In this document: positions 1 to 7,475 of the stretch, piece after piece | How the letters are laid out: every line of letters begins with the position of its first letter | Position numbering within the stretch: position 1 is the first letter of the stretch | Source: Cumulibacter sp047975195 | Lineage (GTDB): Bacteria; Actinomycetota; Actinomycetes; Mycobacteriales; Antricoccaceae | Assembly: GCA_047975195.1 (NCBI GenBank) | Contig: JBKEDB010000054.1 | Span: forward strand, 1-64,000 | Reading direction: 5' to 3' | Length of the DNA stretch: 64,000 nucleotides | The notes under the pieces: model-generated | What the model was told of the DNA's origin: nothing | The model's database searches: none | Seen by the model: only the letters and a program-made list of their open reading frames with translations | Translations under genes and position numbers: made by a program

Positions 1-745
1 CGCCACCGGGACGGAATCCACCGCCACCGCCACCGGGACGACCGCCGCCACCGCTGGGCCGAGCGCCGCCACCGCCACCGGGTCGACTCAGGCCGGGCGC
101 CGGGCGCGACGGCATTGAACCGGGGCTAGGACGCGGGCCACCAGCGCCCGGGCGTGGGCCGCCGGGACCGGGGCGCGGACCACCCGGTCGTGGACCACCA
201 GGACCGGGGCGCGGACCGCCGGCCCCTGGGCGTGGGCCGCCCGGACCGGGGCGCGGACCACCAGTTCTCGGAGCGCCAGGCCGCGGCGCGTTCGGCACGC
301 TACCTGGGCTCGGGCGCGGTGCTGGCGGCCGCGGTGTCGGCGGTCGCGACGCGGCCTGGCCGACGCCGAACGGGTTGTTCCCTCCGGCCGGACGCGGACG
401 CGGTGCGGGTGCCGGCTTCTCCTCTACCGGCGGCGCCTGTTCCGCGGGCGGGGTCGGCGCGGCCGCGGCGGGAGCCGGACCGGGCTTCGGTCCGGGCTTA
501 GGCGCGATCGACGTCGGTACCGGACCGGACACCTCAACCTTGGGTGCCGGCTTCGGGGCCGGACGCGAACCGCTCGGCTTATCGCCGCCGGCCATCTGTT
601 CTTTGAGTTTGCGCGCTACGGGCGCTTCCACGGTGGAACTCGCGCTCTTGACGAACTCCCCCATCTCGCTGAGTTTCGCGAGAACTTGCTTGCTCGTTAC
701 ACCGAGATCTTTAGCCAGCTCGTGTACTCGGGCCTTGCCTGCCAC
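1..745 (-). CDS. infB: Translation initiation factor IF-2, N-terminal part (partial)
   Basis: Reading leftwards from a GTG at 745, the frame gives VAGKARVHELAKDLGVTSK, the IF-2 N-terminal helical domain that begins most bacterial IF-2 proteins. After about 70 residues it becomes a long Pro/Ala/Arg/Gly linker with repeated GGPRPGPGGPRPG-like blocks and then Gly-rich stretches, typical of actinobacterial IF-2. The GTPase and C-terminal domains lie beyond the left edge, so the gene is cut off by the window. GGAG lies 4-5 bases upstream of the GTG, which supports this start. It follows nusA and ylxR in the conserved nusA-infB operon. IF-2 delivers initiator tRNA to the 30S subunit. Identity is secure from the N-domain and the neighbours. 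Confidence 0.93.
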   Translation of the reverse strand, partial: MAGKARVHELAKDLGVTSKQVLAKLSEMGEFVKSASSTVEAPVARKLKEQMAGGDKPSGSRPAPKPAPKVEVSGPVPTSIAPKPGPKPGPAPAAAAPTPPAEQAPPVEEKPAPAPRPRPAGGNNPFGVGQAASRPPTPRPPAPRPSPGSVPNAPRPGAPRTGGPRPGPGGPRPGAGGPRPGPGGPRPGGPRPGPGGPRPGAGGPRPSPGSMPSRPAPGLSRPGGGGGARPSGGGGRPGGGGGGFRPGG

Positions 746-827
746 GGGTCTCCTAGTCTTTGAAGCCGCAGCAGACGTTCCGCTACGACCTCGTGTTTTT
801 CCAGTGAAGAACAGTCATCGCTGCATC

Positions 828-878
828 TTCATCGGGCTGCCTGATTCATCGGGATGCCTTGTTCATCGGGATCCATAC
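828..878. repeat. Three tandem 17-bp imperfect repeats between ylxR and infB
   Basis: Three consecutive 17-bp units start at 828, 845 and 862, each beginning TTCATCGGG on the plus strand (CCCGATGAA on the transcribed strand). They differ at a few positions in their second halves. They lie in the 141-bp spacer between the ylxR stop and the infB start. I see no coding sense or terminator hairpin in them. They may be simple slippage repeats. Confidence 0.7.
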
Positions 879-886
879 CAATCGGG

Positions 887-1165
887 TCACGGGTTGTAGA
901 CATTGAGTTGGCCCGCATCGGTGACGTATTGCTCAAGTTCTGCGATATCCAGGGGTCCGGAAACCCGCAGGGCTCGAGTGAATGCGCGCCGGCGCTTCGC
1001 CGCCTCGAGGCAGGCCTCGCTCGGATGTAGGTGCGCCCCACGTCCGGCGATATGGCGCCGTCGATCAATCCGGAGTGTTCCGGGATGATCAGCGTCAACC
1101 ACGCAGCGGATCAACTCAGTGGCATCGGCTCGCCCGCGGCACCCAATGCACATGCGGAGATTCAT
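887..1165 (-). CDS. ylxR: YlxR (DUF448) family RNA-binding protein
   Basis: A 92-residue protein with the family signature near the start (MRMCIGCR-like: MNLRMCIGCRGR) and the later GRGAHLHPSEACLEAA segment, both hallmarks of YlxR/DUF448. In Bacillus and Clostridioides homologues bind RNase P RNA (the RnpM role) or act as nucleoid-linked regulators; which applies here is not visible. The ATG at 1165 has GAGGAG nine bases upstream and starts right at the family N-terminus, so I prefer it over an in-frame start at 1258. It sits between nusA and infB, its usual place. Confidence 0.92.
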   Translation of the reverse strand: MNLRMCIGCRGRADATELIRCVVDADHPGTLRIDRRRHIAGRGAHLHPSEACLEAAKRRRAFTRALRVSGPLDIAELEQYVTDAGQLNVYNP

Positions 1166-1304
1166 GGACAGCCACTCCTCACCCACCGTGCGCGGGTCGT
1201 GCGGGCACGACGCCGTCGACCAGCATACCGCGACGAGATGCGGGCCGCATCGTGACATGCCGGTTGCCCGCTACCGCGCCTGCGCCGGTGGGGCGCGGTG
1301 GTGG

Positions 1305-2345
1305 CTACGGGTGTGAACGACGTTGCTGATCGCCTGCCGGTGGCCCGGCGTCGACGGGCTCCGATTCTGTCTCGGCGTCCGATCGGATATCGATGCGCCA
1401 CCCGGTCAAGCGAGCCGCGAGGCGCGCGTTCTGCCCCTCGCGGCCGATAGCCAGCGACAACTGAAAGTCCGGTACAACGACGCGCGCGGCGCGCGCAAAC
1501 CGGTCGGTCACCGTCACACTGACTACCTGCGCAGGCGACAAGGCGGAGGCGACGAACTCTTCAGGCACCTCCGAATAGTCGACGATGTCGATCTTTTCGC
1601 CTTGTAACTCGCTCATCACGTTGCGTACCCGAGCACCCATCTCTCCGATACAGGCGCCCTTCGCGCTGACGTCCGGTGAATTCGACCGGACGGCGATCTT
1701 GCTACGGTGGCCAGCCTCGCGAGCCACCGAAACGATGTCCACTGTGCCGTCGGAGATCTCAGGAACCTCGAGCGCGAAGAGTTTACGCACCAGATTGGGG
1801 TGACTGCGACTGACGGTCACCTGCGGCCCACGCTGCCCACGCACCACGGAGACGATCAGCACCTTGATCCGACTGGCATGCGTGTAACGCTCACCGGGAA
1901 CCTGCTCGCTCGCTGGCATCGCAGCCTCCAGCTTCGAAGTGAGCCGTACGGCAACGACACCGCGCTCGTTCCGCATCGCGTCGGCTTCGATGACCCCGCC
2001 GACGAGATCGCCCTCGCGGCCTTCAAATTCGCCATAGGTGTTGTCGTGCTCGGCCTCACGCAGCCGCTGCAGGATGACCTGCTTTGCGGTCATCGCGGCG
2101 ATCCGCCCGAAGTCCTCTGGAGTATCGTCCCACTCGCGCAGTACGGCGCCTTCAGCGTCGACCTCCTGCGCCAAGACCTGGACGAGACCGCTCTTGCGGT
2201 CGATTTCGACCCGTGCGCGTGGCGCGTGGCCTTCGGTGTGCCGATAAGCCGACAGCAGCGCGGTCTGGATCGTGTCAATGACCGTATCCAGCGAGATACC
2301 TTTGTCGCGTTCGATCGTGCGCAACGCCGCGATATCTACGTTCAT
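1305..2345 (-). CDS. nusA: Transcription termination/antitermination factor NusA
   Basis: A 346-residue NusA, the short actinobacterial form. The N-terminal RNA-polymerase-binding domain runs to about residue 105, an S1 domain covers about 112-180, and two KH domains follow, with GACIGEMGARVRNVM at 230-244 and GREGQNARLAARL at 301-313. There is no C-terminal acidic repeat region as in E. coli. NusA binds RNA polymerase and nascent RNA and modulates pausing, termination and rRNA antitermination. Its ATG overlaps the rimP stop codon by one base (TGATG), so the two are probably translationally coupled in the rimP-nusA-ylxR-infB operon. Confidence 0.97.
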   Translation of the reverse strand: MNVDIAALRTIERDKGISLDTVIDTIQTALLSAYRHTEGHAPRARVEIDRKSGLVQVLAQEVDAEGAVLREWDDTPEDFGRIAAMTAKQVILQRLREAEHDNTYGEFEGREGDLVGGVIEADAMRNERGVVAVRLTSKLEAAMPASEQVPGERYTHASRIKVLIVSVVRGQRGPQVTVSRSHPNLVRKLFALEVPEISDGTVDIVSVAREAGHRSKIAVRSNSPDVSAKGACIGEMGARVRNVMSELQGEKIDIVDYSEVPEEFVASALSPAQVVSVTVTDRFARAARVVVPDFQLSLAIGREGQNARLAARLTGWRIDIRSDAETESEPVDAGPPAGDQQRRSHP

Positions 2346-2857
2346 CAGGGATGCTCCTTGCCGCTTTCGGACTTGTTGAACTCGACCTGGACACGCGCCG
2401 GCGAGATATTCTCGCGGCTGAACTGCTCATCCCTGCCATCGAGGCGGATCGTCACCGAATCGCCGTCGACTGCGGCAACTCGCCCGGTCTTCGATCGCCC
2501 GTTGTGTTGCCACTGCACCAGTCGCCCGATCGCGCGACGCCAGTGCCGAACCTCGGTCAGCGGCCGATCGACCCCCGGCGAGGTGACCTCGAGAGTGTAC
2601 GGGGACGCACCGAACCCGTCATCGCCGGCATCCAACTGTTCGGAGACCCGCCGGCTGATTGCCGCGATATCGTCGAGATTCACGCCCGCATCGCTGTCCA
2701 CGATGACCCGCAAAACGCTTCGGCGCCCAGCCTGCGACAGCGTGAGCGCTTCGAGATCAAACCCGGCGTCCTGGACAACGGGGCGCAGTGTGGTCTCCAG
2801 TTCGCGCTGGCGCCGCTCGTGTCCGCCAGCGGCGGCACCAGGGGGTCGTCTGGTCAT
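2345..2857 (-). CDS. rimP: Ribosome maturation factor RimP
   Basis: A 170-residue protein with the RimP pattern: an N-terminal alpha/beta domain (LRPVVQDAGFDLEALTLSQA, then LRVIVDSD and LDDIAAISR), the highly conserved YTLEVTSPGVDRPL segment around 87-100, and a C-terminal SH3-like barrel. RimP assists 30S subunit assembly. The ATG at 2857 has AAGGAGT eight bases upstream; the frame stays open further upstream but that stretch is antisense to the divergent lipoprotein gene and is not RimP-like. It is the first gene of the nusA-infB operon, with its promoter presumably in the 115-bp divergent spacer. Confidence 0.96.
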   Translation of the reverse strand: MTRRPPGAAAGGHERRQRELETTLRPVVQDAGFDLEALTLSQAGRRSVLRVIVDSDAGVNLDDIAAISRRVSEQLDAGDDGFGASPYTLEVTSPGVDRPLTEVRHWRRAIGRLVQWQHNGRSKTGRVAAVDGDSVTIRLDGRDEQFSRENISPARVQVEFNKSESGKEHP

Positions 2858-2972
2858 CGGACGTACTCCTTCACCGTGCTGTGGATGCACCTGCGGGTCG
2901 GGCAATTGTGGGTACGAGCCTACGGGAGAGCCACCGTCCAGCGCCACGCAGCCGGGTGGCAGACTGGACCGG
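2858..2972. promoter_or_regulatory. Divergent intergenic region rimP / lipoprotein gene
   Basis: This 115-bp spacer separates the leftward rimP-nusA-ylxR-infB operon from the rightward lipoprotein cassette and must hold both promoters unless one lies inside a gene. I could not identify convincing -35/-10 pairs or an operator palindrome by eye. Confidence 0.4.
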
Positions 2973-3449
2973 GTGCCTATCTCCGCGCAGTCCCCGTTGA
3001 GCCGACGCCAGGTACTCCTCGCGTCGGGTGGGCTCGCCTTGGCTCTCGCTGGCTGCACCACGCGGGCACCGCAGGAACCGGAACCGGCGCCTCCCGATCC
3101 CCTGGCCCAGTTATTGGATGACCATCTTGAGTTAGCTGCCGGATACGAGGTCGCCACCGCTTCGGCGACCTCCGACGCTCTCACGGGCTTGGCCCAGAAC
3201 GTGCAGGAGCAGATCTCAGCGCTAGCCGGTGCGCTTGCCCTGCGCGCCGGCGACACACCCAGCGCCAGCCCGCCCTCCGATACCGCGCAGGCTGATCCGG
3301 CTGCGGCACTCGCCACCGTCATCGACCTCGAGGAGGCGCTCGCCATCACCTGCGGCGAACTCGCACTCACGCAGCCGGCACAGCGGGCCCCACTACTTGC
3401 CGCGTTATCCGCAAGTCACCAGGAAGCGGTGGAGGTTCTCGATGACTGA
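2973..3449 (+). CDS. Putative Tat-exported lipoprotein, partner of a ferritin-like protein
   Basis: A 158-residue protein starting at GTG 2973. The N-terminus carries SRRQVLLASGG followed by LALALAGC, a twin-arginine-type signal with a lipobox ending at Cys28, so it is probably a membrane-anchored lipoprotein. The mature part is Ala/Pro-rich, then helical (LAQLLDDHLELAAGYEVA; DLEEALAITCGELAL). No catalytic motif is obvious. It overlaps the next gene by eight bases. In M. tuberculosis the same place beside rimP is occupied by Rv2843 and Rv2844, alanine-rich proteins of uncertain role. The helices may form a bundle with the downstream DUF4439-like protein; that is inference. Confidence 0.8.
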   Translation: MPISAQSPLSRRQVLLASGGLALALAGCTTRAPQEPEPAPPDPLAQLLDDHLELAAGYEVATASATSDALTGLAQNVQEQISALAGALALRAGDTPSASPPSDTAQADPAAALATVIDLEEALAITCGELALTQPAQRAPLLAALSASHQEAVEVLDD

Positions 3450-3882
3450 ACAACAAGTGCAGGCTCTCCAACAGGTGCTGGCGAATCAGCACGCAGCGAT
3501 CTGGGCGTACGGCGAGATCGGCGCCACCGTTTCGCAGGAGTACCTGAAGTCAGTCACCAGCCGCGACAATGCCCAGCGCGCGATGCGCGCCAGGATCGAG
3601 GATCTATTGCGCGCTCTGAACGGTGAACCCGTCGCGGCGGAGGCCGGTTACCGTGTTCCGGGACTGCTCAGCGACGACGAATCAGCCTTGGCGTTCGCGG
3701 CAGACGTGGAGGAATCAATGACTCAGCAGTGGCGGTTCTGCATCGGCACCGATGGTGAACCCGACGTGACGTTCCGGCAGCTCTGCCTCGACGGCATGCT
3801 CGATACCGCGTCCGCTGCCGGGTTCTGGCGTCGAGAACTCGACCCGGAAGCGTTGCCCCCTTCGCTGCCAGGTATGGCGTGA
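3442..3882 (+). CDS. Ferritin-like domain (DUF4439-type) protein
   Basis: A 146-residue helical protein without a signal peptide. The pattern QALQQVLANQHAAIWAYGEIGA, with acidic and His residues spaced along long helices, resembles the ferritin-like DUF4439 family found beside rimP in many actinobacteria. The ATG at 3442 has GGAGG seven bases upstream and lies inside the end of the lipoprotein gene, so translation is likely coupled. Whether it binds a di-iron centre is unknown; I see scattered Glu and His residues but cannot confirm the paired EXXH motifs of true ferritins. It ends in a GTGA overlap with the following acVLRF1 gene. Confidence 0.82.
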   Translation: MTEQQVQALQQVLANQHAAIWAYGEIGATVSQEYLKSVTSRDNAQRAMRARIEDLLRALNGEPVAAEAGYRVPGLLSDDESALAFAADVEESMTQQWRFCIGTDGEPDVTFRQLCLDGMLDTASAAGFWRRELDPEALPPSLPGMA

Positions 3883-4523
3883 GTACTCAGGTCAGCGTTC
3901 CCCCGCAGCGGCTGAAACGCTGGTTCGACGGGTTCGTGGCGCGCAATGGCGCTATCTGTTCGATCACCCCAGAGCCGGAGGGAACCGTCCTGGCCACGGT
4001 GCGCGGCGCACGCGCTGTACTACCTGTTGTGCGCCCGAGCAGCACTGACCTACCGGCGCTCGTCGCGGCCCTGCTGCCGGCCGGAACCGGCGTGGTCGCG
4101 TTGGTACGACGAGGCGGCTACAGCATCGCGCACGTCGAGTACGACGGCACAGACCACCGTGTGACGGCGTCGAAGACCGGCAGCCGTTATGTACAAGGTC
4201 GGACCGCTGCCGGCGGGCAGAGTCAGCAGCGCTTTGCCCGGCGCCGCGCCAATCAAGCCGCTGCGCTAGCGGCCGCCGCCGTCGGCGCTGCGCGCGCTGT
4301 CCTCGGCGACGTCCCTGCCGCCGTGGACCTGTTGGTCACCGGCGGCGACCCGGAACTGGTGCGTGCGGTGTGCACCGCACGCCCGCTGACGAGCCTGTCA
4401 GCGACCCGCACTATCAACGTGGAGGTGGGCGAACCACGGCGGCGAACCATCGACGATGCGCTGAGCTCGGCGCGGTCCGTACGTATCCTCGTCACGAATG
4501 CCCCGGCGCAGGAGGACCCGTGA
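3879..4523 (+). CDS. acVLRF1 family release-factor-like peptidyl-tRNA hydrolase
   Basis: A 214-residue protein. The segment GSRYVQGRTAAGGQSQQRFA at residues 101-120, with Gln114 and Gln116 in a GGxSQ-type loop and a following run of arginines, matches the actinobacterial branch of the VLRF1 (Vms1-like) release-factor fold. Family knowledge: VLRF1 proteins such as Vms1/ANKZF1 cleave peptidyl-tRNA on stalled large subunits. A role in ribosome rescue here is inferred from family membership. The GTG at 3879 overlaps the previous stop (GTGA), and the gene ends in another GTGA overlap with the next one, so all four genes of the cassette are probably read as a coupled unit. Confidence 0.85.
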   Translation: MSTQVSVPPQRLKRWFDGFVARNGAICSITPEPEGTVLATVRGARAVLPVVRPSSTDLPALVAALLPAGTGVVALVRRGGYSIAHVEYDGTDHRVTASKTGSRYVQGRTAAGGQSQQRFARRRANQAAALAAAAVGAARAVLGDVPAAVDLLVTGGDPELVRAVCTARPLTSLSATRTINVEVGEPRRRTIDDALSSARSVRILVTNAPAQEDP

Positions 4524-5434
4524 GTCAGGTCGACGCCGCCCAGCGGTGTAGCACGCGCTCGTTGATGAGCGAGGAGCCAATGGCCGGCAGCGCCGGCAGC
4601 ACCGATGTGGGATATCTGCTGGTTGAAGAGCCCGGCGCTTGGCCACAGAAGGCGCTCGGTCCCAGCACACTCGGTGGAATAGGGCCGGCACTGGAGACGG
4701 CGGCGGCACACGTAGGGCTCAAGACGCTCGTCTTTCGCCAACCGGGACGTCGTGAGCGGGCTCCGTTACAGCGCCGGGTGTTCGTTGCGACGCTCGCGCC
4801 GCGCCGTCGTGCGGTCGTCACCTTCACCGTGCGCCATCTCGCGGACGTGCTTGAATCAGATCTCGCCGCGGCCGCGCACGAACCCCTGGACATACATCCA
4901 CGCGCCGAAGCATTGACCGAACAGTTGCTGTTCGTGTGCGCCCACGCCAAGCGGGATCAGTGCTGCGCGATTTACGGGGTACCCATTGCTGGAGCCTTAG
5001 CCGAGCGATACCCGCAGCAGGTGTACGAATGCAGTCACCTCGGCGGGCACCGATTCGCGGCAACCGCGCTCGCGTTGCCCAGTGGCGCTGTATACGGGCG
5101 ACTGACTGAGGCGTCTGCAGAACGTGCGTTCGACGCCGAGCGGCACGCGAGAGTGATCGCTGAAGACTTGCGCGGCCTCAGTTCCCTACCTGCAGCAGCG
5201 CAAACGGTGGACGCCGAGTTGCGCCTGCGGCTCGGCCTGACGGGTATAGATGACGTGCGCATGCTCAGTTACGAACACAGCGACGAAGAGCACGTGGTTC
5301 GGATGACTGCCGCCGGATCGGTGTGGCGGGGGCTCGTCGATTCACGCAAGACCGTCGCGAAGCCACCGTCCTGCGGTAAACCCGCGGATCGATCAACAGC
5401 GTACGCGATCACCACGTTGGCTCGCGAACGCTAG
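4520..5434 (+). CDS. Sucrase/ferredoxin-like family protein (thioredoxin-like fold)
   Basis: A 304-residue protein starting at GTG 4520 with GGAGG five bases upstream. The centre has VCAHAKRDQCCAIYG (Cys140, Cys148, Cys149) and then CSHLGGHRFA (Cys171, His173, His177), the C...C and C-x-H-x(3)-H arrangement of the Suc_Fer-like family related to thioredoxin-like [2Fe-2S] ferredoxins. It may bind an iron-sulfur cluster; the sucrase name is historical and no sugar hydrolase activity is implied. It is the last gene of the rightward cassette and overlaps acVLRF1 by four bases. Confidence 0.86.
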   Translation: MSQVDAAQRCSTRSLMSEEPMAGSAGSTDVGYLLVEEPGAWPQKALGPSTLGGIGPALETAAAHVGLKTLVFRQPGRRERAPLQRRVFVATLAPRRRAVVTFTVRHLADVLESDLAAAAHEPLDIHPRAEALTEQLLFVCAHAKRDQCCAIYGVPIAGALAERYPQQVYECSHLGGHRFAATALALPSGAVYGRLTEASAERAFDAERHARVIAEDLRGLSSLPAAAQTVDAELRLRLGLTGIDDVRMLSYEHSDEEHVVRMTAAGSVWRGLVDSRKTVAKPPSCGKPADRSTAYAITTLARER

Positions 5435-5444
5435 AGAATGCGCT

Positions 5445-6272
5445 CTAGAACAGAACAACCATTTGTGCGCCTAACACCTCGAAACCGCACCGCAGATATG
5501 AGCGCACAGCGGCGATATTGAAATCGTTTACGGCGAGGGAGATCGTGGTCATTCCCGCGCCGCGAGCCAAGCGCAATACGCCGGCCGTCGCGGCGGACCC
5601 GATTCCCTCACCACGTCGATCCGGGTGCACCCATACGCCTTGCAGTTGCGCGCATCCGCCGCTGACCGCGCCCAACTCGGCCTTGAAGATCACCCGGCCG
5701 TCTTCGACACGCACGAACGCGAAGCCGTCGCGAATCAATTGCGCGATCCGGTAGCGATATGACGATCCGCCGTCGTGCGCGATCGGTGAGGCCCCGATCT
5801 CCTCGGTGTACATCTCAACCGAGGCCACGAAGAACTCCTCCAGGTCCTCAGTCCGAGCGTGCCGCACCATCGGGTCCGATGTGATCGGCGCTTCCTGGCG
5901 CGTCACCATCACGAACTGCCGCTGCCGTACAGCGCGGGCCGGGCCCCAACGCGGTTCCAGCATCCGCCACAGATCGGCGGTGGCCGGCAGCCGGCCGACA
6001 ATCGACGAACACCGTCGTCCCTGGCGTAATGCCATGTCGGCGAAGGCGCGGGCGGCGTCAGCGTCCATATTGACCGGCAGGAGATTCGCGCCGGAAAAGC
6101 ACAGTGACTCCCCGTGCAGCCACACGTTGCCCGAACGCAACCCGCGCTCGATGCCAGAGCGACTCAGCCACGACGAAACCGGCACCGATTCCACCGGATC
6201 CATCGCCAGTAACGCGAGCACCTGCTCGCGGTCGGCCACCCCCGCCGCTCGAGCGCGGCTCACCAGGCTCAC
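5445..6272 (-). CDS. GNAT family N-acetyltransferase with DUF4081 N-terminal domain
   Basis: A 275-residue protein from a GTG at 6272. The N-terminal half matches the actinobacterial DUF4081 arrangement (a GNAT-like degenerate domain; GLRSGNVWLHGESLCFSGAN). The C-terminal half is a recognisable GNAT domain with the acetyl-CoA loop as GVWVHPDRRGEGIGSAATA and then the late LAVNDFNIAAVRSYLRCGF motif (N...A...Y...GF). The substrate is unknown. In M. tuberculosis the equivalent neighbour of ispG is Rv2867c. It lies 14 bases downstream of ispG and is probably cotranscribed with it. A second in-frame GTG at 6263 is an alternative start. Confidence 0.9.
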   Translation of the reverse strand: MSLVSRARAAGVADREQVLALLAMDPVESVPVSSWLSRSGIERGLRSGNVWLHGESLCFSGANLLPVNMDADAARAFADMALRQGRRCSSIVGRLPATADLWRMLEPRWGPARAVRQRQFVMVTRQEAPITSDPMVRHARTEDLEEFFVASVEMYTEEIGASPIAHDGGSSYRYRIAQLIRDGFAFVRVEDGRVIFKAELGAVSGGCAQLQGVWVHPDRRGEGIGSAATAGVLRLARGAGMTTISLAVNDFNIAAVRSYLRCGFEVLGAQMVVLF

Positions 6273-6286
6273 AGCGCGGGTCCCCG

Positions 6287-7435
6287 CTAGGAAACGCTGA
6301 CGGATGGCTCGCCCGCTGCGTCGACGCCCATCTCGTCGGCAAGCCGCATCGCTTCGTCGATCAAGGTCTCCACGATCTGCGACTCGGGAACCGTCTTGAT
6401 TACCTCGCCCTTAACGAAGATCTGCCCCTTGCCGTTGCCCGAGGCAACGCCGAGGTCGGCCTCACGTGCCTCACCCGGACCGTTCACGACGCATCCCATT
6501 ACGGCCACCCGCAACGGGACCTTGAGCCCCTCCAGGCCGGCGGTGACCTGTTCAGCGAGCGTATAGACGTCGACCTGGGCTCGCCCACAAGAAGGGCACG
6601 AGACGATCTCCAGGCCACGCTGGCGAAGGTTCAGCGATTCCAGAATCTGCAGCCCGACCTTGACCTCTTCAACAGGGGGCGCGGACAGCGACACCCGGAT
6701 GGTGTCACCGATCCCCTTGCTCAGCAAGGCACCGAACGCCACAGCGGATTTGATGGTGCCCTGAAATGCCGGTCCCGCCTCAGTGACCCCGAGGTGCAGC
6801 GGATAATCGCACTGCTCGGCCAGCAATTCGTACGCGCGCACCATCACGACCGGGTCATGATGCTTCACTGAGATCTTGATGTCGCGGAAGTCGTGCTCCT
6901 CGAACAACGAGCATTCCCACAGCGCCGACTCGACCAGCGCCTCGGGAGTCGCCTTGCCGTACTTGGCCAGTAGTCGTTTGTCCAACGAGCCGGCGTTCAC
7001 TCCGATGCGGATCGGCGTACCGGCCGCCCTGGCGGCCCGAGCGATCTCGGCGACCTTGTCGTCGAACGCTTTGATGTTGCCCGGGTTCACCCGAACTGCG
7101 GCGCACCCGGCATCGATCGCGGCGAACACGTACTTCGGCTGAAAATGAATGTCCGCGATGACAGGGATCTGCGACTTTTTCGCAATCGCCGGCAGCGCGT
7201 CCGCATCGTCCTGACTTGGCACTGCCACCCGCACGATCTGGCAGCCGGATGCAGTCAACTCGGCAATCTGCTGCAGCGTCGCGTTCACGTCCGCGGTCAG
7301 TGTCGTGGTCATCGACTGCACGGATACCGGTGCGTCGCCGCCGACCAGCACGCCACCGACGTTCAACTGGCGGGTCGCCCGACGTGGGGCCAGTACCGGC
7401 GGTGGAAGCTGCGGCATACCGAGGGAGACGCTCAT
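6287..7435 (-). CDS. ispG: 4-hydroxy-3-methylbut-2-enyl diphosphate synthase IspG (GcpE)
   Basis: A 382-residue IspG. The N-terminal TIM-barrel part has GGDAPVSVQSMTTT and CQIVRVAVPS; the C-terminal iron-sulfur domain supplies CPSCGR (Cys280, Cys283) and GCVVNGPGE (Cys315, Glu322), the [4Fe-4S] ligands. It reduces MEcPP to HMBPP, the penultimate step of the MEP isoprenoid pathway, and it is near dxr of the same pathway. I chose the ATG at 7435. No Shine-Dalgarno sequence precedes it, but a TAGCAT -10-like hexamer lies seven bases upstream, suggesting a leaderless mRNA. An ATG two codons earlier is possible. Confidence 0.97.
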   Translation of the reverse strand: MSVSLGMPQLPPPVLAPRRATRQLNVGGVLVGGDAPVSVQSMTTTLTADVNATLQQIAELTASGCQIVRVAVPSQDDADALPAIAKKSQIPVIADIHFQPKYVFAAIDAGCAAVRVNPGNIKAFDDKVAEIARAARAAGTPIRIGVNAGSLDKRLLAKYGKATPEALVESALWECSLFEEHDFRDIKISVKHHDPVVMVRAYELLAEQCDYPLHLGVTEAGPAFQGTIKSAVAFGALLSKGIGDTIRVSLSAPPVEEVKVGLQILESLNLRQRGLEIVSCPSCGRAQVDVYTLAEQVTAGLEGLKVPLRVAVMGCVVNGPGEAREADLGVASGNGKGQIFVKGEVIKTVPESQIVETLIDEAMRLADEMGVDAAGEPSVSVS

Positions 7436-7442
7436 GCACACA

Positions 7443-7448
7443 ATGCTA
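7443..7448 (-). promoter_or_regulatory. Candidate -10 element for leaderless ispG transcript
   Basis: Read on the minus strand, TAGCAT lies exactly seven bases before the ispG ATG at 7435. Combined with the absence of a Shine-Dalgarno sequence this fits the actinobacterial leaderless arrangement, where transcription starts at the start codon. No -35 match to TTGACA is visible. Confidence 0.4.
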
Positions 7449-7475
7449 TCCGTGAACCCCGGTGCCGTGGCGCGC

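Noticed and set aside
1707..2972. Long open frame on the plus strand antisense to nusA and rimP, running into the lipoprotein gene
   Set aside because: High-G+C antisense artefact. Homology begins only with the Tat signal at 2973, and the opposite strand holds clear NusA and RimP.
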